Source: Sipunculus nudus | Lineage: Eukaryota > Annelida > Sipuncula > Golfingiida > Sipunculidae | Length of the DNA: 64,000 bases | Direction: 5' to 3' | Assembly (NCBI GenBank): GCA_026874595.1 | Contig: CM049315.1 | Location: forward strand, 38,828,164-38,892,163 | The notes under the pieces: generated by a model | Told to the model about the DNA's origin: nothing | The model's input: the letters and a program-made list of their open reading frames with translations, nothing else | Databases searched by the model: none | Shown: piece by piece, positions 1 through 10,745 of the stretch | How positions within the stretch are numbered: position 1 is the stretch's first letter | Layout: every line of letters begins with the position of its first letter | Program-made: the position numbers and the translations under genes

Positions 1-1325
1 ATCAATCCCTGCGACCAACAGGAATTAACCCTGTCAGACGTACAGCTTACCACTTCCGAGTGATCTTCATACAGTGATATGTTATTCATGTTATTTTTGT
101 TTCAATCAAACTAATCATATAAAAAATCTGGTTAGTCTAGAGGACCTTATGTTCGAGAATTTATATAACTCGTTGAGAAAATTAACATCTACCAATAGAA
201 AATATGAGTATGTGCGAGTATTGTACGATTTAACACGATTATAACACACGGCAGGAACGAATGCGGCCAGCTACGACTTGTACCATGTAGAGTACGAGCT
301 TAGACAATTCTAGTACGAGTTCAGTACGACTCAAGGGTGGGAACTTCGTGGATTGCGTTAATTCGTTCCATTACGGCGGCCAAGTCAGACATGCTTTCTG
401 TTCTTGAGGAGGAAACACTACTACTTATCTTGTCTGGTGTGATAAGCATTGACAGAAGATAAAGTCGGTGGATACTACAGCAGTACCATATCTAAAATAA
501 AGGAGATACACGGCATATCTCGGCCACAAAGATCATGCCAAAATCTATTAAGAGTTGTGACGAGCTTACTATGAGTTTGCGGATTTGGCTGTGAGTTTGC
601 TTTACAAGGCACTGAGTTATTTAGACTTTCCCAGTACATGTATTTTACGCAATCCAACATGGCGGACAATTTATTTTATACTTTTGAAATAGATTTATGA
701 GAGGATGTTTGCTGTGTGTGGACTAAAAAGAACAATCTTAAACTTTTTAATACGAAGTCTGTTGTAGTGCTGCCATCTACTGCCTGGTGGATGCACTTTT
801 CCTATCCCTGCGAATCCATTATATTTTGTATCCTCAGATTGATCCATATTTATTTCATGCCGTCATTTATGCCCCATTGGTATAATGTATAGCTGCTGTG
901 TCGATATATTTGTTCTATGACAATATATTAAAATATTCGTTATTTGTATAATTCATCTGGCCTAAACTTATTGGTTTATAATATTTAGTTTTAATAAGAG
1001 GTTAATTATATTAACACAGACTTCATATTGTGTACAAATTCGGACTAATTAAACCGAGAAGAAACAGGTATCGTGATTGAAAATACATGAGACAAGCAAT
1101 ACTTTGTGAAAGCAGGTTTACAAAGTTCTAAATCAATTTCGTCGTACATGATCCCATGATCCCCCCCCCCTTCCCCCTTCTCAACTGTACTATTTTTTTT
1201 TTCATGAACTAATGTAGCCTGGAAATGGGTGTAGATGAACTCACCCTTGACATATTTGTATCGTATTCTGATGTCAGTTTGTGGTTAAACTAATCTTGTT
1301 CTCGGCAACCGCTATTTATTTTCTC
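1..1325. other. Non-coding stretch, nothing recognised
   Basis: I see no credible coding region, RNA gene or repeat boundary here. The only long open frame (475-669, minus) has no recognisable domain and its composition resembles the surroundings. A C homopolymer lies near 1161-1170. Confidence 0.5.
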
Positions 1326-1796
1326 TTAAAGGTGCCTATTCACCTACCCGTTGAAAAAGAATTTATGTGCTTTCCGGCTTCCTCCTTGTATTTATGAATG
1401 ATCTAAGAGTATTTTGGTTGGAAAAAGTTCTAGAAAGCCTTCGTTAAGGATGTTTTAAATTGATTATCAACAGCATGTTTGTAAACACAGCAAAATTGAC
1501 AAACGGAAAAAACATGTAACCTAAGGTGCATGGTAGGTTGCATATTTGCGGAGGTTGAAAGGTCACTTGTTGCATAACGCCATTTTCAAAGCTCTTTACC
1601 CGACTTGCTGCCAGGTGGCCTTGTTGAATTTCTTTTAATTATTTTGACGGGCCCCCACATATTATACACACGTAGATATAAACAAAACAAGCAGCCTGTC
1701 TGCGGTGATATCCACGTATTCTGGTCTATTTTTATAAAAGCTCCAAGGGATAACCTTTAGTTTATAGAGGTCGGATAGGTGATCGGGTCCCTTTAA
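1326..1796 (+). mobile_element. piggyBac-like MITE, copy 1 (TTAA-bounded)
   Basis: A 471-bp segment has TTAA at both ends (1326-1329 and 1793-1796) and imperfect terminal inverted repeats of about 20 bp. The left end reads AGGTGCCTATTCACCTACC and the right end, reverse-complemented, reads AGGGACCCGATCACCTATCC. A second copy in the opposite orientation lies at 44245-44702, also bounded by TTAA. It shares the internal AAACAAAACAAGCAGCCTG-type block. TTAA target duplication is the hallmark of piggyBac elements. No transposase is present, so it is non-autonomous. Assignment to piggyBac rests only on target site and TIRs. Confidence 0.65.
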
Positions 1797-2219
1797 TACC
1801 ACCTAGTAGGGTGCCGCACATGATGAAATAATAGTTTTTATTCAAATTGATTCAAAAGTTGACTTTTTGTAATCAATTTAAAGTTTAGGATATAAAAAAA
1901 AATTGCTGTGTGAGTGGACAACGATCAGCCTACTAGGGGGCGTTTGGGGTCCTGATGAACTTGAACCAACTCTGATGACTAAAATGAAATTATTAAACGG
2001 CTCAAATCGTATGAACTGAAGGCCCAGTTTGAATATATTTGTTAACAATTGCTTTCGAAAAATATTCAGTTTGGACAGTGGTCAGCATACGACCACTAGG
2101 ATGTGCTGGGGTCTTTAAGAAAACTTGGCCATAACGTTCAAATGGTGGTACTAGAATAAAACCTTGTATGTGATATATCATACAGATGTTTAAGTGATGG
2201 CTTTAATTATCGCCTCCGG

Positions 2220-2255
2220 CGGGGGGGGGGGGGGGAGGGGGGGGGGGGAGGGGGA
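2220..2255. repeat. Poly-G tract with rare A
   Basis: About 36 bases of G are interrupted by two single A bases. It is a simple homopolymer-like repeat, possibly collapsed or expanded in assembly, with possible G-quadruplex potential. Confidence 0.85.
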
Positions 2256-2429
2256 TGCGTTAATTCCCATTTCTGTGTGTTTGTGTCTCACTTTTTTATA
2301 TTTTGTTTGGTGAAGGCAATCAACTCCATTTTTTTACTAACTTACCTACATATATGTACATGTACAGAATTTCATTCCGGTTTCGGACTACGTGACAGGG
2401 CAGTATCACACGCTTCCTCTCATTTTATA

Positions 2430-2692
2430 TCCTGGCGTTAACCAGGCTCGATGACTACTGCACCTGCGGGCCCTGAGTGGGAAATCGTCCTCATTTCCGG
2501 GTCATACCACCGAGGAATCCCCTAAAGGCACGTTCATTTGTGAGTGAATGGGCACTGCCTTACCATTAAGCCTGCAGAACGCTCACCCTGCATGGGTGGG
2601 GGCCGACCTTGAGAGGTTTCACCGCCTCGGCTGAGATTCGAACGCACGATCTCCCGGCTTTGAGACCTGTGCTCTATCCCTGGCCCACAGAA
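2430..2692 (-). mobile_element. tRNA-derived SINE (minus strand)
   Basis: Read on the minus strand from 2692, the sequence starts with a tRNA-like head. It has an A-box-like AGGGATAGAGCACAGG and a B-box-like CGTTCGAATCTC, as in RNA polymerase III promoters. A core with a GTGAAACC..AAGGTCGGCCCCC stretch follows. Related cores occur at 12890-13200, 28741-28860 and 63430-63765, so this is one member of a dispersed family. The head is too diverged and lacks a paired acceptor stem, so I do not call a functional tRNA gene. Confidence 0.6.
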
Positions 2693-3204
2693 GATGGTCG
2701 TGTGTTTGACTGATTGTGTTCGGGTTGTAAGCAACATAACTTACACGATCATGCATGAACGGAATGTCATAAAGTTGTCTGGGTACCTCAAAATTGGCCA
2801 AGGAAGAATCGATCGGATGTTGGGTCAGCTCAGTTTTCAAAATCCTTTCTCCACAATGCATTTTGTCTTCTTAATACACCAGATGCGCTGGAATAAATGT
2901 AGTTAAGAGGGCAAAATATTGAAATATTGGATAGAAATTGTTTCAAGGGAAGTTACATGAACATGAATGATTTTGAGATTTGGACTTAGTGGAATAGGTA
3001 ATATTTCGTTTGCATGAACATGTGCAGTGTTAACTGATTATGCTTCCTCGAGCTGTGACAAATTTTGATTTTGAAGTATGAGAGTTTGCAAATGTCAGTG
3101 ACATCATTATGTTGACATTTCGCCCCATTATATCACATGGAACAGGGGCGCAGCCAGGATTGAGGGAGGGGAAATGGCCGAAATATTTGGCAAAGGCAAT
3201 TGAA

Positions 3205-3205
<1 letters not shown>

Positions 3206-3270
<65 letters not shown>
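3206..3270. repeat. (AT)n microsatellite
   Basis: About 32 uninterrupted AT dinucleotides. They create spurious open frames of alternating Tyr-Ile on both strands. Confidence 0.97.
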
Positions 3271-3273
<3 letters not shown>

Positions 3274-3545
3274 TCGCATTTTTTTAATGCCAATTAGAGA
3301 TATCAGTTTACAAGATCATTAAATAAAAAAGTTCGTATTTGCAGGATCAAACCTATTGCAAAGTAGAATAATCAATAAACAATACTTTTACTTGATGTGT
3401 ACGTGAACGATTAGGTCATCCGCGCTCTCAAAAGTGTATAATATTGGACTTCGGTCGTCACGTGATTAACTCCCGTGGCCGTAACACGACAAACAGGATC
3501 TGACGAAACTCACAGAAAAGATCATTGCCTGTGCCATTTGTACTG

Positions 3546-3551
3546 GTAAGT
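3546..3551 (+). other. Candidate 5' splice donor for the TRIM gene
   Basis: A perfect GTAAGT follows CTG and lies 1.7 kb upstream of the acceptor at 5242. It could close a 5' UTR exon of the RING/B-box gene. This is inference from consensus matching only; transcript data would decide it. Confidence 0.3.
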
Positions 3552-4070
3552 AACACACTGTCGTTTTTATGGAAGATTATTGTATGACAGGGACGAAGAT
3601 TAAATCGATTGGCGTAATTTCGAATCAAAACAAACCCAGCTACAAAATGGCTATTTGGGGCACATTGGTCGTTACAACGGGGAACGCCAGTTAATCAATC
3701 AGATATAACATTCTGGCCGTTTATTTGTTGTTCGTCTTGTGACAAGTCCTATCAAGTCCCCACGTTACACACCGTCGTAAATATATAATGTATAATGCAA
3801 GTAAGTATTGCTAAGATTATATAATTAGACCGTCGTCGGGGCGTTTATATTAAATAGTTACGATCTTTTAATTAAAGGAACTGCGAAAGAAGGCATATCA
3901 TTTGATGGGCTTGAGACACACTAATTTTATCTTGTTTGAATGAATTCGCCTGCCTTAGTTGTAGAACTGATATGATCTTTGGCTCAGTGTGTGTACATTT
4001 TAGTGACCTTCAGCCAACTCCTGCTACGGAAAGTTATTACAAGGCCGCTGTGATGGATGCATGAGCTTGG

Positions 4071-4430
4071 TTATCTGCAGGCACTATATAAACACAGTAT
4101 ACGTGCCTGTCTTATATATAAATATATATATCGATTAGATTTTGGTGCTGATCCAGCGTCTTCATCGGATTCTGGAGCGTCATCCAAGAATATTCGTAAA
4201 TGTGCGGTGTATATGCACGAATGAACCAGGGAATATGGGTCAATGAATAAGTGAACGCATAGGTCTAGCCTCACTATGGCCGGGCCACCTGTTCAGGTAA
4301 CGGTCAAATGCCCAGCACCTCGGAGTGATGTTGTTCATTCTGTTTTCAGAGTGTTTTGGAAACTTCAGCTCCCATGGCGGAGGCGTGTATCCATTGGGAT
4401 GCAGATTTCTAGCTCTTAATGTCATAATGT
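4071..4430 (-). repeat. Dispersed repeat next to AT tract, copy 1
   Basis: On the minus strand this segment resembles 42085-42420 in short blocks, for example the run around GAATATTC(T/C)TGGA and the preceding CACTTATTC block. In both places it runs into an AT-rich tract at its 3' side. It is degenerate and has no complete reading frame. At 42 kb the same family sits beside a hammerhead-like sequence, so it may derive from a retroelement that favours AT tracts. That attribution is a guess. Confidence 0.4.
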
Positions 4431-5230
4431 TTCTCCACGTACTATGTACTGTACCGTGACTGAGGTGAATCCTTATGGTCGATAAAGAAATCAGCCATTT
4501 TGTATTGGTAGATGAACAAAAGGATTACTGGAACTGGACTGTAGAAATATCCTGTAATCAACCCCCCCCCCCCTGTAACAAAATAAGAGGGAAAGTCAGG
4601 GATATAAAACCAACGTCCTGCGACCATCTGGTGAGTTTAGCGTGAACTTAAATGTATTTTTATTACTGTCCGAATTCTTGAATTTACATTCCTGATCAGA
4701 ATCTCTTTCATGAGGACCAAAATATTATAGAGACATAAATTGCGTAAAATTTTTAATTCAAAATGTATTACAAGTCCGAACAGACAATTAAAGCATACAA
4801 ACAATAATTCTGACACAGCTGATTGCAATATACCATCGCCTTCTCGTTCTGAAATGAATATATCTGAACATAAAACGTTCCATTAACGATGTCTTTTTCG
4901 ACAGAGAAGAGACATTGCAGTCACTCCATAAAAAAATGTTCCTATGTTGCAAAGAAGGAAAACTTCCAAAACAAAATTAACAAGAATCATTCGGAAAATT
5001 TTAGCCAGGGCCGGAAAAAGAAACGTGTGAAAACATTACCTCCTGCAGCTTGAAAATAAAAGAAAATCATGTCCGTTCAGACAATGGTGATTTAAAGCAA
5101 ACATTGCTTTTTCTTTAAAAATCCTCATGTTTTTACATATTTCAACATGAACTCTGTGCTGGTTCTGAAAAAAATAGTACAAGATCGTGTTTTACAGTAT
5201 CGACGATTGTATATCTCAAAATTTTTTTTT

Positions 5231-5242
5231 CTTCATTGGCAG
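5231..5242 (+). other. 3' splice acceptor before the TRIM coding exon
   Basis: A T-rich tract followed by CTTCATTGGCAG ends five bases before the ATG at 5248. This matches a strong 3' splice site and implies that the 5' UTR begins in an upstream exon. The in-frame TTG that precedes it lies inside the presumed intron, so ATG 5248 is taken as the start. Confidence 0.6.
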
Positions 5243-5247
5243 GTGAA

Positions 5248-6705
5248 ATGGCGTCCAACAAAGGAATCGACCTACTGGTTGACTGTTTGATCTGTGAACA
5301 GAGTCGGGCCGGGCGGGACCCACGGCGCCTGGACTGTAAACACTGTTTTTGTTATCAGTGTCTCACCATAGCACGGTCCTTACTCAATAAACAAACTATA
5401 CAATGTCCTGTATGCTGGAAAACAACACCATTGCCATCTGGGGGGCTGGCCGGATTACCTGCAGACAAAAATATTGATAAAGCTGTACAAATCTTAACTG
5501 GATCTGAGGGACTTAGGAAATGCAAAGCGTGTCTCATTAAGGGTAAAGCTTTACCGGCACATGCGCGTTGTGGCACTTGTGACCGTATTTTGTGTGACGA
5601 ATGTACACAGAAACATTTGGAAAGAAAGCCATTCTCTGACCATCTGATTATAAGGAACCTGTGTAAAGTCCACATCAGTGATTATACACACGTGTGTTTA
5701 ACCTGTCAGTCAGGACTGTGTCTGGACTGTATCGAGTCAGAGCTGCATGACGCTCATGACGTCTGTGACGTCACCGAGGTAACTGCGAAAGTCGCGGGTG
5801 GTTTATCCACAGGCAAAAATATAATTCAGAATAAAATACATGAGCTAGATAAACTGATCACGGTGAATACAGACAACGCACTGGATAAACTTAATAAAAG
5901 AAGGAGGGAAACAGAGGAAAAACTGGAGCAATACAGAAAACAACTGTACGAGGCCGTTAAGAATAGTTTAGATAAACGTGACGAGGTTTATCACAAGGCG
6001 GTGGCCTCAGCGCTAGAAAAACAAAACTGGGCTTGTTCAGAGGCGTCTCATGTCGTCAACGAAATAGACAACCTGGCACGTGACAGCAAGATGAATATCA
6101 TCAGTAACCTGTCAATGAAAACATCAGAAATGTACAAAGCACTGGATGCCCTTACCTCTGCACTCGGTTCACCTCCGGCCTGTCCGGAGCTTGGTGACGA
6201 CGTTTGTACGTCCACAGAAGACACAGAGAGGTGTAAGTTTGAATTTAAGTGTAATCTGGGAACTGTGGTAACAGAATCTCCCAGAGAACAAGCAGACAAG
6301 GCAGGAGCCGTGGTGCAAGAATGTTCAACAGATTATACCATAAAGCCGACCAAACTGTTGGATTTGATGACGACAGATGGTGATCAAATACCACGGCCTT
6401 ATTACATAAAGCCGGGACCTGACTCGACTGTGATTGTTGGTGATCGTATCATGACCCAGGCTACAAGGATCAACACGAGCGGGAAGGTGGTGGCCAGGTA
6501 CAGGACGGCGGACGGTAGATACGTAAGGGGTGTCGCCGTCAGTAACAGCACTGTCTACGTTCTCTCACAGAGTGGTAATACTGTAGCAGTCCATACCGGA
6601 GGTCAGGCACACGTCATCAACCTGCGGCAACAGTTTCATTTCAGGCATTTCCTAATGCAAAACTTTCTCCCAGAATACCAAAGCCTAATTATAATGCAAC
6701 TATAA
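5248..6705 (+). CDS. TRIM-type RING / B-box / coiled-coil protein
   Basis: This 485-residue protein has the tripartite motif order. The RING finger is C3HC4, with Cys13, Cys16, Cys30, His32, Cys35, Cys38, Cys53 and Cys56. A first B-box-like finger spans about 92-132 (Cys92, Cys95, Cys108, Cys111, Cys116, Cys119, His123, His132). B-box2 spans 139-170 (Cys139, His142, Cys150, Cys153, Cys158, Cys161, His167, His170). A charged coiled coil covers about 190-290. The RING predicts E3 ubiquitin ligase activity and the coiled coil predicts oligomerisation. TRIM proteins act in development and innate immunity, and the family is expanded in bivalves. The C-terminal 110 residues look like the first blades of an NHL/beta-propeller domain but stop far short of a full propeller. 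The gene is therefore either a short variant or truncated by an early stop. ATTAAA at 6793-6798 is a possible poly(A) signal. There is no sign of frameshift within the open frame. Confidence 0.88.
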   Translation: MASNKGIDLLVDCLICEQSRAGRDPRRLDCKHCFCYQCLTIARSLLNKQTIQCPVCWKTTPLPSGGLAGLPADKNIDKAVQILTGSEGLRKCKACLIKGKALPAHARCGTCDRILCDECTQKHLERKPFSDHLIIRNLCKVHISDYTHVCLTCQSGLCLDCIESELHDAHDVCDVTEVTAKVAGGLSTGKNIIQNKIHELDKLITVNTDNALDKLNKRRRETEEKLEQYRKQLYEAVKNSLDKRDEVYHKAVASALEKQNWACSEASHVVNEIDNLARDSKMNIISNLSMKTSEMYKALDALTSALGSPPACPELGDDVCTSTEDTERCKFEFKCNLGTVVTESPREQADKAGAVVQECSTDYTIKPTKLLDLMTTDGDQIPRPYYIKPGPDSTVIVGDRIMTQATRINTSGKVVARYRTADGRYVRGVAVSNSTVYVLSQSGNTVAVHTGGQAHVINLRQQFHFRHFLMQNFLPEYQSLIIMQL

Positions 6706-6989
6706 CTATTTGGATTGAATGTGAATATGGATTAGGGGATGTATTCGAAGACATGATTGGATGTGGTAAAAAAATGGAAAATAAGTGGTTCCATTAAAAT
6801 GTGCATTTGTCTTTAAAATAACTAAAACAATTAATGAAATGGTTTTATGAAGATTGTACAAATAAGTTATTGTACTATTGATGTATGTATGTGTACATTG
6901 TGCTATATTTTTCAATTTTTAGCTCAGCTGACTGAAAGTCACCTGAGCCATAGCGATCACTCTTTGTCCGTCGTCCGTCTGTCCGTCCG

Positions 6990-8966
6990 TTAACCAGGCA
7001 CAAATCGTAACCGCTGCACCTAGAACCTTGTAACTTGGGATTCTGAGAGGTCCATGAAAAATCTCCTTGGAAACTAGAAATTAGGTCTCTGTTACCCATA
7101 TCCTTCGAGCTATGGGGCCCCAAAGTACCCCCCAGAAAAGTCAAAAATTTCATACAAAAACTTCAATATCTCATTAACTACTTGACTGATGGTCATGATT
7201 TTTGGCATACATATTGATCATGAGATGTTCCATCACTTCCTGCAGACTGGTGGCGCCACCTGTATTTTTCGATTTTTTACAAATTTTTTTCTCTATTTTT
7301 GAGACCTTTAAAAATGTGAACATCTGTTAACAAGGCACAAATCGTAAAGCCTAGAGCTAGAATCTTAATTCTTGATACACTGAGAGGTCCATGAAAAATC
7401 TCCTTGGAAACCAGAAAATAGATCTCTGTTACCCATATCCTTTGAGCTATGGGGCCCCAAAGTATCCCCCAGAATAGTAAAAAATTTCATACAAAAACTT
7501 CAATATCTCAATAACTACAACACTGATGGTCATGATTTTTGGCATACATATTGATCATGAGATGTTCAATAAGTTCCTGCAGACTGGTGGCGCCACCTGT
7601 ATTTTTCGATTTTTTTTAACATTTTTTTCCTCAATTTTTTAGACGTTTAAAGATGCTGTCATCTGTTAACGTGGCACAAATCGTAACCGCTGGACCTAGA
7701 ATCTTCATTCTCGACACACTGAGAAACCTATTAAAAGTCTCCGTGGAAACCATAAATTAGATCTCTGTTACCCATATCCTTCGAGCTATGGGGCCCCAAA
7801 GAACCCCCCAGAAAAGTCAAAAATTTCATACAAAAACTTCAATATCTCATTAACTACTTGACTGATGGTCATGATTTTTGGCATACATATTGATCAAGAG
7901 GTGTTTCATCAGTACCTGCAGACTGGTGGTGCCACCTGTATTTTTTCAAATTTTCACAATTTTTTTTTCTCTATTTTCGAGACCTTTCAGGATGTAGTTA
8001 TCTGTCAACAGGGTACAAATCGTAAGGACTGAACCTAGAATCTTCATTGTTGACACACAGGGAGACCCATGATAAGTCTCCATGGACACCTGAAATTAGG
8101 TCTCTGTTACCCATATCCTTTGAGCTATGGCACTCCAAAGTACAGCTCAGAATAATGGAAAATTTGATACAAAAGCTGAAGTATCTGAACAACTAATGCA
8201 GAGATCACCATAATTGTTTTCATGGATATTGATCATGGAGTGTTTCATCAGTTTCTGCAGACTGGTTGCACCACCTGTATTTGTTCGGGTTTTTTTACGA
8301 ATTTTTTCTCTATATTTGAGACCTTTAAAGTTATGAACATCTGTTAACAGGGCACAAATCATTAAAACTGGACCTAGAATCTTCATTCTTGACACACAGG
8401 GAGACCCATGAAAAGTCTCCATGGAAACCTGAAATTAGGTCTCTGTTACCCATATTCTTTAAGCTGTATGGCTCCAAATTACCCCCCAGAATAATGGAAA
8501 ATTTGATACAAAAACTGCAGTATCTCAATAACTACAACACTGATGGTCATGATTTTCGGCATACATATTGATCATGACCTGTTCCATCAGTTTCTGCAGA
8601 CTGGGTGCGCCACCTCTATTTTTTTCAAATTTTTACGATTTTTTTTTCTCTTTTTTTGATTCCTTTAAAGATGTGGTTATCTGTCAACAGGGTACAAATC
8701 GCAACAACTGGACCTAGAATCTTCATTCTTGTCATGCAAGAAGGCCCATGAAAAGTGCCTGTGGAAACTAAAAATTAGGTCTCTGTTATCCATATCCTTC
8801 AAGCTATAGGACTCCGAAGTATCCCTCAGAATAACGGACAATTTGATACAAAAGCTGAAGTATCTGAACAACTAATGGGGAGATTACCATGATTCTTTGC
8901 ATGGATATTGATGTTTGTAAGTGTTTTTATTAGTTTCTGCAGACTGGTGGAGCCACCTGTATTTTT
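6990..8966 (+). repeat. Tandem array, unit about 338-344 bp, six degenerate units
   Basis: The landmark CTGCAGACTGG recurs near 7240, 7578, 7916, 8255, 8594 and 8938, giving spacings of 338, 338, 339, 339 and 344 bp. Each unit also carries an ACAAATCGTAA block, a TTAGGTCTCTGTTACCCATAT block and a GATGGTCATGATTTTTGGCA block. Several units carry the palindrome GGTGGCGCCACC (exact at 7249-7260 and 7586-7597). Short open frames on the minus strand repeat with the unit and are not separate genes. Confidence 0.85.
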
Positions 8967-10033
8967 GTACCCGCCAAAACGAAGTTTTGTGGATACTTTG
9001 TTTTTGACCGGGTTCCTCCGCCGTTGCCGCATTCGTTTCCAGAGAGCTCCTCTGGGACTTGATTTTATCAGCTTTCCAAGCTCATATCTCGGGAACCGTT
9101 TGACTGATCAGGAAATAAAATTTATACTAATGTAGCCCTTGGATAGCTCTATAACATACACAAAAAATGGTGGCGCCACCTGTAACCATGTTTGCACAGT
9201 GTCCATCTGTTCATCTGCCTTTGGTTAAAATCACTCATATCTCTGCAGTGAATTGACTAATTCACCTGAAATTCGGCATGCCTATACATCCTGGATAGCT
9301 TTCTTGATTTTATGACAGGTGGCGCCACCTACATTCTCATTCACGCTGATGACATCCAAGCTCATATTTCGGGAACCGTTTGACCGATCGGGCCAAAATT
9401 TTGCATGTATATAGATTTAACATAGCTTTTATCATACGCTAAACTGGTGGCGCCACCTGCAACCATTTTTGCACAGCGTCTGTCTGTTTGTCTGCCGTGC
9501 AATAAAGTCACTCACATCTTGGCAGTGGTTTGACATATCTGCCTAAAATTTTGCAGTTTTATACATCCTGGATAGCTTTCTTGATTTTATGACAGGTGGC
9601 GCCACCTTTATTCCAGTTTATGCTGCAGACATCCAAGCTCATATCTCGGGAACCGTTTGAACGATTGGGCCAAAATTTTGCATGTGTATAGATCTCACAT
9701 AGGTCTTTATCATACACAAAACTGGAGGGGCCACCTGCAACCATTTTTGCACATTTTGCACAGCGTCTGTCTGTTGGTCTGCCGTGGCCTAAAATCACTC
9801 ATTTCTCTGTAGTGGTTTGACATAACTGCCTAAAATTTTGCAGGTTTATACATCCTGGATAGCTTTCTGGATTTGTGGTAGGCTGCACAACCTACATACA
9901 CATTTAGGCTGCAGACATCCATGCTAATATGCAACATACCTCACTCTGTTTCCCCTTGCCACTCAATCCATGCCTCACTTCACTCTGATTTTGGCAGATA
10001 CACGTAGTCACTTGTCGGCTACCCGTATTCTAG
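8967..10033 (+). mobile_element. Helitron/HINE-like non-autonomous element nested in the array
   Basis: The insert begins after a T run with TACCCGCCAAAACGAAG. It carries a 5' hairpin CAAAACGAAGTTTTG at 8975-8989. It ends with a hairpin (10004-10022, GTAGTCACTTGTCGGCTAC) eleven bases before CTAG (10030-10033), then another T run. A 3' hairpin followed by CTRR without TIRs or target duplication is the Helitron signature; insertion between T residues fits the Helentron/HINE branch. The interior has a 277-bp periodicity with two GGTGGCGCCACC palindromes per period (9169, 9317, 9446, 9594). A second copy at 41021-41860 shares the 3' end. No Rep/helicase is present. Confidence 0.55.
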
Positions 10034-10194
10034 TTTTTAAAGTTTACACATTTTTTCTCTATTTTTCAGATATATAAATACAGACTAAATCTTGGCCTGT
10101 TGGTTAATCTGTTTGATGCTTCAGTTGAATGGGTATCTACCATTCTGATGATAAAATTTCCTTTTGTGAATCTCTTCCCAGTCAGCTGAGCGTC

Positions 10195-10210
10195 GTGACC
10201 CATGGGTCAC
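10195..10210. repeat. 16-bp perfect palindrome at element terminus
   Basis: GTGACCCATGGGTCAC is its own reverse complement and lies just outside the right 13-bp inverted repeat. In the second copy (27470-27500) the same position is degenerate. Confidence 0.8.
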
Positions 10211-10745
10211 TTGTTTTTTTTATTATTATTATACTCTGTATTGTTTAAGTCAAAAATAAGTGAGGTGTATTTTGTACAGAGTAAGAAAAAAAAATTCTTT
10301 AACTGTGATCACAATATATATTTACTATTTTTTCTTTATTTTATTTAATCCTATTGCCAATTTGATTCATTAGCTAACTTATTAAATTTTGTGCATGTAA
10401 ATTGGTCCAGATACACTATTAATGGTGATAGTATTTTTATATATCAATAAATGTTGGTAAAAGCATGATTTTTTATTATATTAAATATTTCGTTCACCAC
10501 CTGTAAATTAGATACACCTGCATGCTTTTGTTATGGTTTGCACAATAAACTGTCGAAACATTAAGTGTTTAATAAACTGGTAAAACATTAAGTGTTTTTT
10601 CGGTTTCGTCTTAAGATCTGTCAGTGTCAGCTGGCGACTCAGACGGGTTTTATATTTTGCATAACGCATTCACTTGGCAGTGAGTCTACATTTTTTAGCA
10701 GTAAGTGATGAATTATGTAGTTTTTTTAAATTATTCCGGTCAAGC

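Larger units (their letters stand above)
6921..10215 (+). mobile_element. Composite non-autonomous element with TIRs and internal tandem array
   Basis: The element begins AGCTCAGCTGACTGAAAG at 6921 and ends near the palindrome at 10195-10210. A perfect 13-bp inverted repeat, GCTCAGCTGACTG, lies at 6922-6934 and, inverted, at 10179-10191. Inside are about six tandem units of 338-344 bp (6990-8966). A Helitron-like insert (8967-10033) interrupts it and a short unique tail (10034-10178) follows. A second, left-truncated copy lies at 26145-27505 and a decayed left end near 62860-62975. There is no coding capacity. Bivalves are known to carry non-autonomous elements with internal tandem repeats (for example the pearl/CvA class). 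The resemblance is architectural only. Confidence 0.6.

Noticed and set aside
2620-2695. Functional tRNA gene
   Set aside because: A and B boxes are recognisable but the acceptor stem does not pair and related copies are embedded in SINE sequence.
3030-3297. Open frames on both strands across the AT tract
   Set aside because: They are runs of Tyr-Ile from the dinucleotide repeat. The same applies at 34.2, 34.9, 35.2, 37.3-37.6, 38.9 and 41.8-42.0 kb.
5355-5675. 106-codon minus-strand frame within the TRIM gene
   Set aside because: It is the complement of the RING/B-box coding region.
7998-9032. Series of similar minus-strand frames (YCSFCIKFSIIL-type peptides)
   Set aside because: They recur with the 338-bp unit and decay at random. 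They are a by-product of the tandem array, not genes.
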